Positions 1 to 5,416 of a stretch of 5,416 bases of DNA are shown here, piece by piece. The DNA is from a bacterium (GTDB lineage: Bacteria; Atribacterota; JS1; SB-45; 34-128). Where the stretch lies: contig JAHIPN010000360.1 in assembly GCA_018894595.1 (NCBI GenBank), positions 1-5,416 of the forward strand. Reading direction: 5' to 3'. A program made the translations under genes and the position numbers. The notes beneath the pieces were generated by a model, which worked only from the letters and a program-made list of their open reading frames with translations, was not told the DNA's origin and did no database searches. How positions within the stretch are numbered: position 1 is the first letter of the stretch; each line of letters opens with the position of its first letter.

Positions 1-1
1 C

Positions 2-379
2 ACCGATTTGTATTATAATCTTTCTGATTTCCATTCTTCTATCGCAGAAAAGATACAAACATATTTAGCCCAAGTTGGGATAATTGTAGAACTTCATGGA
101 GTGGAATGGAATGAACTTACAGATTTAATAAGCCAGGGAGACTCACCTTTATTTAGAATGTCATGGATCACAGATACTCCTGATCCGGCTGACTATCTTT
201 ATTCCCTTTATCACTCTGCAAGTAGTTATAATCATGTCCATTATAACAACCCAACTGTTGATAGCCAGATAGAACAAGCCTGGGAGACGATAGATGAAAC
301 AGAGTTTATACAATTGATTCGACAAATAGAATCAGCTATCGTAGATGACTCTCCTGCGATATATCTTTATTATTATTGA
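2..379 (+). CDS. ABC transporter solute-binding protein, family 5 (oligopeptide/dipeptide type), C-terminal part only
   Basis: The reading frame is open from the left edge, so the gene begins outside the window; 125 codons are visible. The protein would be the extracytoplasmic binding component that captures peptides (or, in some members, nickel or sugars) for an ABC importer. Visible family features are a segment like 'IAEKIQTYLAQVGIIVELH', matching the usual pattern in which the ligand-loading lobe sets a query against 'L..vGI.vel', then 'SWITDTPDPADYLYSLY', the very characteristic 'gW.aDypDP..fl' motif, then 'YNNPTVDSQIEQA' and 'IVDDSPAIYLYYY', the usual 'i..daP.ipLyy' near the end. Family members normally continue about 30-40 residues beyond this last motif, but here a TGA follows at once and no other frame offers a convincing tail. 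The 3' end may therefore be truncated or frameshifted. No permease or ATPase gene follows. The family assignment is strong; the substrate cannot be told. Confidence 0.9.
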   Translation, partial: TDLYYNLSDFHSSIAEKIQTYLAQVGIIVELHGVEWNELTDLISQGDSPLFRMSWITDTPDPADYLYSLYHSASSYNHVHYNNPTVDSQIEQAWETIDETEFIQLIRQIESAIVDDSPAIYLYYY

Positions 380-453
380 GAGCCGTAGGTATAATGGTAG
401 TAGCGTACAATAAGTAACATTGATTAATGACGATTGGAAATGCTAAAGGGTTC

Positions 454-507
454 ATGTCTACACATTTGATAAGAATTAACAAATTATTTTGCCAAATGTG
501 TAGACAT
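454..507. repeat. Perfect 15-bp inverted repeat with 24-base loop, REP-like palindrome
   Basis: The arms ATGTCTACACATTTG (454-468) and CAAATGTGTAGACAT (493-507) are exact reverse complements. No T-tract follows the right arm, so this is not a rho-independent terminator. The sequence around the left arm (AAAGGGTTCATGTCTACACA) resembles, from memory, a dispersed 'GGGTCAGGTCTACACAT' palindrome common in environmental bacterial genomes and linked to REP-type or IS200-like (Y1) transposases. That link is inference and needs a genome-wide search. No transposase gene is in the window. Confidence 0.6.
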
Positions 508-540
508 AAATCCAGAGAATAAAATTTATTGAGCCGCATA

Positions 541-815
541 AAACTTCAGACTCTTGTCTGGAGATGTAGCGGCAGCCTGAAGGGCTCAAGCTTGTTTTCG
601 CTTGTAGTTAACCCCAACTCCTGTTGGGGGAGTTTCATTTCAGAGTTATTCTATTTTAAAAGTCTTAACAGACCCCAATTGTTTCTTTCAACTTATGAAA
701 CACTTTTTCTGTTTCATTACTCATACAAAAGTTGCGAAAGTCGTCTACTAGCCTCCACCACCCTTATAAACAAAGCCTTTCAGGCATTTTACTGAAGGGC
801 TTTTTTGTTTTTTTT
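541..815 (+). ncRNA. Candidate structured RNA: string of hairpins ending in a terminator (unrecognised)
   Basis: This stretch has no convincing gene but carries several hairpins in a row. They are CTTCAGAC/GTCTGGAG (544-551 with 556-563, one G-U pair), a weak AGCC/GGCT (574-577 with 583-586), CAAGC/GCTTG (587-591 with 600-604), CCCCAAC/GTTGGGG (612-618 with 623-629, loop TCCT), ATGAAACA/TGTTTCAT (695-702 with 710-717), and the terminator at 772-815. It does not match 6S, tmRNA, RNase P, SRP RNA or T-box elements as I know them, although 'GCCTCCACCA' at 751-760 superficially resembles a tmRNA 3' end. An 88-codon plus-strand frame (529-795, TTG start) crosses it, but that frame lacks a good ribosome binding site and runs into the terminator stem, so I do not call it. 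The alternatives are a decayed insertion element or the trailer of a lost gene. Confidence 0.3.
772..815 (+). terminator. Rho-independent terminator
   Basis: The stem AAAGCCTTTCAG (772-783) pairs with CTGAAGGGCTTT (792-803), 12 bp with one T-G wobble, around an 8-base loop. It is followed at once by a long T-rich tail (801-815). The T-tract lies on the plus strand, so it ends plus-strand transcription coming from the hairpin-rich stretch or from the solute-binding protein gene far upstream. It also insulates the riboswitch from upstream read-through. Confidence 0.85.
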
Positions 816-837
816 AAATTATTTTTCAGAAAAAGAA

Positions 838-866
838 GGATTTTTAAAGTAAGTGTAGTATATAAT
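838..866 (+). promoter_or_regulatory. Possible promoter for the riboswitch transcript (weak)
   Basis: A perfect -10 hexamer TATAAT lies at 861-866, downstream of the terminator and about 70 bases before the first glycine aptamer, which is a sensible place for its promoter. The sequence 17 bases upstream (GGATTT, 838-843) is a poor -35. In such AT-rich DNA a TATAAT can arise by chance, so only its position supports it. Confidence 0.25.
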
Positions 867-937
867 ATATAGAGTAAAATATTTAACGTAAATAAATATT
901 TTATCTTCCATAAATCTATTAAATTAAATTTTGTAAC

Positions 938-1224
938 CTGTATGAAGGTAACGGGAGAGTCTTTTTCTTCTCATCATAAAAGAAAAAGAGCCGAAGAGGC
1001 AAGATACCAAAAGTATCCAAACTTTCAGGCAAAAGGACTGTTACCGGACAGAACTCTGGAGAGCTTTATATTAAAAAGCACCGAAGGGGCAACTCCTAAT
1101 CTTTAGGAAAATCCATACAGAGTTTACTAAAAGAATTATTTCCTAATTACATAGGAAGAATCTTTCAGGTAAAAGGACAGAGTAAGAGAGTAAAATACTT
1201 ATTTTATTACTCTGTCCTTTTTGT
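938..1224 (+). promoter_or_regulatory. Tandem glycine riboswitch (two aptamers plus terminator expression platform)
   Basis: Two copies of the glycine aptamer core are visible. Aptamer 1 has GGGAGAG (953-959), CCGAAGAGGCAA (991-1002) and TTTCAGGCAAAAGGACTG (1023-1040). Its P1 is GGTAAC (947-952) with GTTACC (1040-1045), and P2-like arms CTTTTTCT/AGAAAAAG pair (961-968 with 981-988). Aptamer 2 has CTGGAGAGC (1056-1064), CCGAAGGGGCAA (1081-1092) and CTTTCAGGTAAAAGGACAG (1162-1180). Its P1 is ACTCTG (1053-1058) with CAGAGT (1178-1183), and GCTTT/AAAGC close a hairpin (1063-1067 with 1075-1079). Leader CTGT (938-941) can pair with linker ACAG (1048-1051), leaving ATGAA opposite GG, consistent with the known leader-linker kink-turn. 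The terminator stem at 1172-1220 uses the same bases as P1 of aptamer 2, so glycine binding should block termination and turn expression on. No glycine-related gene follows, which is unusual. Confidence 0.95.
1172..1224 (+). terminator. Riboswitch-controlled intrinsic terminator
   Basis: AAAGGACAGAGTAA (1172-1185) pairs perfectly over 14 bp with TTACTCTGTCCTTT (1207-1220). Within the loop TAAAAT (1191-1196) pairs with ATTTTA (1201-1206), and GAGAG bulges between the two helices. A T-tract, CCTTTTTGTTT, follows. The 5' arm contains the conserved GGACAG of aptamer 2 and its 3' P1 strand, so terminator and ligand-bound aptamer are mutually exclusive. Confidence 0.9.
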
Positions 1225-1730
1225 TTATAAAATGATAATAAATAATGAAAGAAATCATTAAGATGATACTTGATTATTTTACAATAATAAATTAGCTTAT
1301 CAGGCAATTTTACCTTACATGTCAAGAAATAATACAATTAATCATATCCATTAAAACAATCGCTCCAGAATACATAATACCTATTTGAACTTAATATTGT
1401 TTTAAAGTCTAAAAATGTCTTTAAATAACATTATCGTGAATATGGTATAGAGATATTTACATTTGACTATGAGGCAAGAATTGAGAAAACAAGGAGGTAC
1501 TGCTATTGAGAAAAGAATCTCTAATCTGAAAAAGGTGCACTGTCTGAAAGCATGGTAATTAAAGTCTCAGGCCTAGATATTATACAGGCTTTAAAAACAA
1601 TGCTAAAAATAAAAAGCACAGAATATCTAAGATTTTACTATTTAAAGTTACTGATATTTGTATTTTGAAAACCATGCTTAATTAAGTTGTTATCAGGTTA
1701 TAAAAAATATAAAAAAGTGAGGTAAAAGAT
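1225..1730. other. Non-coding stretch between riboswitch and first gene of the exported-protein cluster
   Basis: No convincing gene lies in these 506 bases. Short frames exist, for example a 29-codon ATG frame at 1469-1558 without a ribosome binding site. An AAGGAGGT at 1490-1497 looks like a Shine-Dalgarno but is followed by no real frame: a TTG at 1506 gives 7 codons. Two modest inverted repeats are present, TTAAAACAAT/ATTGTTTTAA (1351-1360 with 1396-1405) and AAGCATGGT/ACCATGCTT (1548-1556 with 1671-1679). I saw no remnant of a glycine cleavage or symporter gene by eye. The stretch may hold a decayed gene; the promoter of the downstream gene should lie near its right end, but no clear -35/-10 pair stands out. 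Confidence 0.6.
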
Positions 1731-3125
1731 ATGAGAATACAAAAAGGTTGTAAACTGGTTAGAATAAGTATATGGTTAATGTTTGTTTTAAGTCTTCTAG
1801 TTATCCCTCTTACAAGCTATGCTGTGCAAGATGATAAAAGTGATGAAGCCTTTGTCAGTCCTGTTAACCTGTATCCGAAAGTAGAAGAGCTTGCCGGAAT
1901 AGGTGCCCAGCTCGAACAGAACCGCGACCAGTATTTGAAGGTAAGAGGGTGGGAGCTTGGTCAATCAGCGGCTAATCCCGCAGGTGCTTACATCGGATGG
2001 GGAGTAGGAGAAATTAAGCTTGAGCCAGATGATGTTAGGTATGGTCAGGCTCGTATTGTAGCTTTTTACAGGGCCTTTGCGGATGCGAAAGGTGATTTCG
2101 CGCGATTCCGGCAGCAGGAGATTACGACGACACTGGCTAGAGAGTTTTTCTATGATGACCTACCTGAAATTGGGCGCGAGATGGATAACAGAGCTTATTT
2201 GCAGGAACGTATTTCAATTCTTGCAGAAAAAGCTTTTGACCTTGGAGAAGAATACCTTAACCGATTATTAAGAGAGCTTAACATTGACCCGGATAAGTAT
2301 CGTGTGGCAGAAAAAAGCGAGAGAGAAAACATTGTGCATGATGCAATTGGACAGGTAGTTACGAATAGGGCAGTAAGCTCTCTGGCGGGAGTTCGTACTC
2401 TGGCCAATTTTGAAGACCTCAAATCAGTGGGTGTACTTTTAATCTATAATGAACAGTCTGAACAAATTGCACGGCAGATTGCTCGAGGAGAGGTTGTACC
2501 ACGAAGTCCATCTGATGTTGTTACCAGGACAATTTTGGGACAACTTGAAGCCCATTTTACGAGTGAAGAGGATTATATCGCGGTGCACGGTGTTCGTATA
2601 ATGGAGGATGAAACCGGTGAGAAGGTGCTTGTGGCTTTCGGACAATGGGCACCGGAAATAACAAAAACCACAAGTTCTCAGATTCGTGAAGCCCGTGTTC
2701 AGGCCGCCCGCAGGCAGGCTCGAAGCAATGCAATTGCTGCATTGACGAATTTTATTAACAGCACCCTGGTGCTTGAAGAGGTTAGCCAATTCAGAGAAAT
2801 TGAGGACATAATCCGTATCACTACGGGCAAGAGAGTGGAAGAGGTGGAATCTTACGAAATAGGTGAACGTGTGGAAGAAATTGTGAATCAATATGGGAAA
2901 GTAGAATTAGAGGGTATTATAACTGTTAAGGAATGGGCTGCAAATGATTCCAAAACAGGTCATATTATTGTCGGAAATGTGGCCATGTGGAGTCCAGCAA
3001 CACGGGATGCCGCCCTTGGAATAATAACTACCCAGGAAGAAATTCCAGAAGGGGAAATAGAATATGATGATGGAGTCAGGGAGTCTCCCGCTCTTGACCA
3101 TTTGGACCCTACCTTACAACCGTAA
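1731..3125 (+). CDS. Exported protein with two LPP20/DUF6844-like segments
   Basis: The protein has 464 residues and function unknown. The start is supported by GTGAGG (1717-1722), 8 bases before the ATG. Residues 1-31 form a Sec signal peptide: basic MRIQKGCKLVR, hydrophobic core IWLMFVLSLLVIPLT, and a likely cleavage after SYA. There is no lipobox cysteine, so it is predicted to be released or held in the periplasm or envelope. The first conserved-looking segment (about 88-130) is 'IGWGVGEI' followed by 'YGQARIVAFYRAFADAKGDF', and the second (about 301-345) is 'VAFGQWAPEI' followed by 'REARVQAARRQARSNAIAAL'. This layout, a small beta strand followed by a helix with alanines every 3-4 residues, recalls LPP20-type and DUF6844 proteins and may be an internal duplication. 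The C-terminal 35 residues are acidic, proline-rich and probably flexible. It lies 21 bases upstream of a CsgG/FlgT-like gene and is probably co-transcribed, which suggests an envelope role. The family name is a tentative recollection; the signal peptide and gene are secure. Confidence 0.9.
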   Translation: MRIQKGCKLVRISIWLMFVLSLLVIPLTSYAVQDDKSDEAFVSPVNLYPKVEELAGIGAQLEQNRDQYLKVRGWELGQSAANPAGAYIGWGVGEIKLEPDDVRYGQARIVAFYRAFADAKGDFARFRQQEITTTLAREFFYDDLPEIGREMDNRAYLQERISILAEKAFDLGEEYLNRLLRELNIDPDKYRVAEKSERENIVHDAIGQVVTNRAVSSLAGVRTLANFEDLKSVGVLLIYNEQSEQIARQIARGEVVPRSPSDVVTRTILGQLEAHFTSEEDYIAVHGVRIMEDETGEKVLVAFGQWAPEITKTTSSQIREARVQAARRQARSNAIAALTNFINSTLVLEEVSQFREIEDIIRITTGKRVEEVESYEIGERVEEIVNQYGKVELEGIITVKEWAANDSKTGHIIVGNVAMWSPATRDAALGIITTQEEIPEGEIEYDDGVRESPALDHLDPTLQP

Positions 3126-3136
3126 ATGTTAACTTT

Positions 3137-3149
3137 GGAGGAGGAAATG
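3137..3149 (+). promoter_or_regulatory. Strong ribosome binding site that fixes the start at 3147
   Basis: GGAGGAGG (3137-3144) lies just before the ATG at 3147-3149, with the GGAGG core 5 bases away. An in-frame ATG at 3126 abuts the upstream stop codon, has no Shine-Dalgarno at the right distance, and would place seven extra residues including acidic ones (MLTLEEE) ahead of the basic MRIK signal-peptide start. The downstream ATG is therefore preferred. Confidence 0.8.
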
Positions 3150-4370
3150 CGTATAAAAATTATTGTTCTATGTTTATTAGTGGTTTTCTTTGTTGGAAAT
3201 GGCATTGTTTTTGGTTCTATTCAGAGCGAGGAAGTTGTTATTACTTCAATAGGAAGAACCCCGGATGAAGCTGTTGTTAGCTGCTTGGTTGAAGCTATTC
3301 GTCAAAAACGTGGTGTTGAAATTGATGCATTGAGCGAGATTCGCTTTGCCTTGGAAGATCTTTTCCGCAGGGAAGGAGAAGAAGAGTTCTACAGGGAAGA
3401 AATAAAGGATGAAGTGATAGAAGAAATTCGCATGCATACCAACGGGCTAATAGAAAGATATGAAGTTTTATCATGTAACAAAATGAATGGTGGTAGCTGG
3501 GAGGCCAGGGTACGAGCGTTTGTGCCTGTTTACCGTAAGGTTGAAAGCAATAAAAGATCAACCTTGGCAGTCATGCCTATAATACCTCTCCAGGGGCTAA
3601 AACATACCGATGGTATTGACGTCAACGAGATTGCGAGACAAATAAGTCAGCGGCTAACTACCCAGCTTGTGCAGACTCAGCATTACAACATCTTTGACCG
3701 GGAATATGGTAATGAATTTGAGAAAGAACGTCAATTAATAATTTCAGGAGGATTTCCCATCCGAGAGATGGCGCGTTTAGAGGAACAATTGGGCGCAGAT
3801 TACCTACTTATTGGAACTCTATCCGATGTTCATAGCTCTATAACTTCCCAAGAGTGGTACGGTGTAGATGTCACCAGATGTAAAGTTATTTTGAGTATCG
3901 ATATAAGAGCAGTAGAATTTGCTACCAGGCAGGTTCACAGGGCAGACACTGTAACAGTATCACTTGATCGTGTTATTGACCTCGGAAGTCCGGTTGATAA
4001 AACGAGACAAGCACAATTGGAAGAGCAAATACCTGGCAATTTAATCTCTGAGTTGATTGATGAGATAATCATAAAATTAAACCGCGGGTTTCTTGATATT
4101 CTAATGCCTGTCCGTGTACTCGATATTCAAAATAGCACAGTTTATCTTAACCAAGGGGGCACACGGATTCAAAAAGGTGAGAGATTTAGTATTCTGGGCT
4201 CTCATCGTACAGTAACGGACCCTGGGAGTGGAGCCCTTATCAGGATAGAAGGGGAGAAGTTGGCAGAGATTGTTGTCAAAGATGTTATGGAGGAATATTC
4301 AATCGCAGATATCATCTATGGAGAAAAAAACGAGATAAAAGCCGGGTTGCGATGTAACAGGCTGCAATGA
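3147..4370 (+). CDS. Exported CsgG/FlgT-like multidomain protein
   Basis: The protein has 407 residues from the ATG at 3147. Residues 1-24 are a signal peptide (MRIKIIVLCLLVVFFVGNG...) with a probable cut before SIQSEE and no convincing lipobox. Residues about 30-130 have 'TSIGRTPDEAVVSCLVEAIRQKRGVEI', the pattern of an LPP20/FlgT N-terminal domain. Residues about 138-270 look like the CsgG/FlgO/FlgT-middle fold: 'STLAVMPI' (139-145), 'YNIFDREY' (180-187) and 'LGADYLLIGTL' (215-225). Residues about 320-400 look like the FlgT C-terminal beta domain: 'VLDIQNSTVYLNQGGTRIQKGERF', then 'LAEIVVKDVMEEYSIADI' (the longer of these stretches begins near residue 325). Known relatives build rings or pores in the envelope: CsgG is the curli secretion channel, and FlgT is part of the Vibrio flagellar H-ring. 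Here no flagellar or curli gene is seen, so the role is open. The gene sits 21 bases after the preceding one, implying one transcript. Domain calls rest on motif resemblance. Confidence 0.9.
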   Translation: MRIKIIVLCLLVVFFVGNGIVFGSIQSEEVVITSIGRTPDEAVVSCLVEAIRQKRGVEIDALSEIRFALEDLFRREGEEEFYREEIKDEVIEEIRMHTNGLIERYEVLSCNKMNGGSWEARVRAFVPVYRKVESNKRSTLAVMPIIPLQGLKHTDGIDVNEIARQISQRLTTQLVQTQHYNIFDREYGNEFEKERQLIISGGFPIREMARLEEQLGADYLLIGTLSDVHSSITSQEWYGVDVTRCKVILSIDIRAVEFATRQVHRADTVTVSLDRVIDLGSPVDKTRQAQLEEQIPGNLISELIDEIIIKLNRGFLDILMPVRVLDIQNSTVYLNQGGTRIQKGERFSILGSHRTVTDPGSGALIRIEGEKLAEIVVKDVMEEYSIADIIYGEKNEIKAGLRCNRLQ

Positions 4371-4529
4371 CATCACAATTGCTGATAAATGATTCGGACT
4401 AGTCAATTTAATTACTGAAAGTGATAATAATTCAGCCTAAATATGTAGACGCTCTCTTTGATATTCTGCCAGACAATCAATTAATCTATAGATAAAATAA
4501 TATCTAATAAAAGAAAGGAGCTTTGTATT

Positions 4530-5416
4530 ATGAAGAAATTCTTGATTTTCCTGATTACCTTAGCTTTATGTTTTTGCAGTGGAAATGCCTTCGCTCAAGA
4601 AAATGTACTTTCACAAAAAGTCAGTGAACTTGCTGATAAATTAGCCTTTGCGGTAGAGGGTTATGTAGCTGGGGTATCTGGGGAAACAGTTTATATTGAT
4701 CTTGGGCAGGCATCGGGTATAGTTGAAGGTATTAAATTTGAAGTAGTCAGATTGGACAAGGATAATCCTTTTAAGAAGGGTGAAATAATCATTGGTTACC
4801 CGGAGACAGAAGTTGGTCAGATAGAGATAACTGGAGTCAGAAAAGAAATGTCTCTGGCTAAGATAATTAATAAAGTTATGGCTATACAGGAAGGTGATAA
4901 GGTTTATCAGGAGATGAAAAAAGTGACCCGAATTGCTATCACTGAATTTACTTACGGAAATGAATTTAATGACTTTACCAGAAATGTTCAGGATATACTT
5001 TATACTAACCTGATTCAAAAGGGAATGACTGTTGTAGAACGAGAGAAAATGGAACAGGTATTAAATGAACTGGGCAAAAGTTTTAGTGGGATAATTGACT
5101 CTTCTACTGCGGCTGAAATAGGAAAGATGCTGGGGGTGGAAGCCATAGTAGTTGGGACCGTAGCTGATATGGGTAATTCTGTTGACCTTAGGACTCGCTT
5201 GGTGGATGTAGAAAAAGGTACGGCCATCACCGCTGCTCAAATCGATGTGGTTAAAGATCCGACTATAACTAAGATCATAAGTGACGGGAAAAGGAAAGCA
5301 ATCTATGGGAAGGCAATATCTAAATCTACCATAGGAGGAGAAACGGTAATTGGAGAATTGCCTAAAGTAACTGTAAAGAATCTTACCATTGAAATGACAG
5401 GATGCACAAGATATAA
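4530..5416 (+). CDS. Exported FlgO/CsgG-like protein with N-terminal FlgT-C-like domain (3' end cut by window)
   Basis: The frame is open to the right edge: 295 codons are visible and no stop is reached. The start ATG is preceded by AAAGGAG (4514-4520), 9 bases away. Residues 1-22 are a signal peptide (MKKFLIFLITLALCFCSGN AFA) with a signal-peptidase I site before QEN; the two cysteines are not in a good lipobox. Residues about 38-128 resemble the FlgT C-terminal domain: 'VAGVSGETVYIDLGQASGI', 'VEGIKFEVVR', 'KKGEIIIG', 'VGQIEITGV', 'MSLAKII', 'IQEGDKVY'. Residues about 132-240 match FlgO/CsgG proteins: 'RIAITEF' (134-140), 'VVEREKMEQVLNELG' (168-182), 'STAAEIGKMLGVEAIVVGTV' (192-211), then 'LRTRLVDVEKGTAI'. 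The order is the reverse of the preceding protein, in which the CsgG-like part comes first. The upstream gap of 159 bases has no strong terminator and only a poor promoter candidate (TTGATA 4458-4463, 16 bases, ATTAAT 4480-4485), so it may be read through from the previous gene or separately started. Function in the envelope is inferred. Confidence 0.9.
   Translation, partial: MKKFLIFLITLALCFCSGNAFAQENVLSQKVSELADKLAFAVEGYVAGVSGETVYIDLGQASGIVEGIKFEVVRLDKDNPFKKGEIIIGYPETEVGQIEITGVRKEMSLAKIINKVMAIQEGDKVYQEMKKVTRIAITEFTYGNEFNDFTRNVQDILYTNLIQKGMTVVEREKMEQVLNELGKSFSGIIDSSTAAEIGKMLGVEAIVVGTVADMGNSVDLRTRLVDVEKGTAITAAQIDVVKDPTITKIISDGKRKAIYGKAISKSTIGGETVIGELPKVTVKNLTIEMTGCTRY

Noticed and set aside
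560..645. tRNA-Ser-like stretch starting GGAGATGTAGCGG
   Set aside because: The putative anticodon loop has 8 bases, there is no GGTTCGA-type T-arm and the acceptor strands do not pair.
741..765. tmRNA-like 3' end (GCCTCCACCA)
   Set aside because: No matching 5' GGGG-type acceptor strand, T-arm consensus or tag-peptide frame could be found upstream, so the resemblance is taken as coincidence.
529..795. 88-codon plus-strand frame in the hairpin-rich stretch
   Set aside because: It starts with TTG without a good ribosome binding site, crosses several stable hairpins, and its last codons lie inside the terminator stem at 772-795; the composition (Ser/Leu/Phe-rich) looks like a chance frame.
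1469..1558. 29-codon ATG frame (MRQELRKQGG...)
   Set aside because: There is no ribosome binding site, it is very short, and no family is recognised.
2439..2891. 150-codon minus-strand frame opposite the 464-aa gene
   Set aside because: It lies wholly antisense to a well-supported exported-protein gene and is Cys/His/Asn-rich without any motif, typical of a shadow frame.
4414..4440. Weak hairpin CTGAA/TTCAG after the 407-aa gene as a terminator
   Set aside because: It is only 5 bp with an 11-base loop and no T-tract.
4641..5018. 125-codon minus-strand frame opposite the FlgO/CsgG-like gene
   Set aside because: The plus-strand frame has a signal peptide, a ribosome binding site and family motifs; the antisense frame has none.

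Overview
The window comes from a low-GC bacterium. Intergenic DNA is very AT-rich and coding DNA moderately so. A tandem glycine riboswitch with a rho-independent terminator, plus strong GGAGG-type ribosome binding sites, suggests a Firmicutes-like lineage. The exported CsgG/FlgO/FlgT-like proteins on the right belong to families best known from cell envelopes with an outer membrane. A diderm Firmicute, for example a Halanaerobiales-type organism, is therefore a reasonable guess, but it is inference and no taxonomic marker gene is present.

Left part (1-937): the 3' end of an oligopeptide/dipeptide-type ABC transporter solute-binding protein, which stops abruptly after its last recognisable motif. 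About 550 bases without a convincing gene follow. They hold a perfect 15-bp inverted repeat resembling a REP-like or mobile-element palindrome, then a hairpin-rich stretch closed by a strong rho-independent terminator (a possible small RNA or decayed element), then very AT-rich DNA.

Middle (938-1730): a complete tandem glycine riboswitch with both aptamers, a leader-linker pairing consistent with the kink-turn, and a terminator that competes with the second aptamer's P1 stem. This architecture predicts that glycine turns expression on. No glycine cleavage, glycine transport or other recognisable gene follows; the next 500 bases are non-coding, so the switch looks orphaned.

Right part (1731-5416): three same-strand genes for exported proteins, each with a Sec-type signal peptide and no clear lipobox. 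The first (464 aa) has two alanine/arginine-rich segments of LPP20/DUF6844-like appearance. The second (407 aa) starts 21 bases later, at an ATG preceded by a strong Shine-Dalgarno, and reads as an LPP20/FlgT-N-like region, a CsgG-like domain and a FlgT-C-like beta domain. The third follows after 159 bases and runs off the window; it has the last two modules in the opposite order, FlgT-C-like then CsgG/FlgO-like. Together they look like a small envelope-associated assembly of CsgG/FlgO/FlgT type, with no flagellar or curli gene in view. Function is inferred from fold-level resemblance only.
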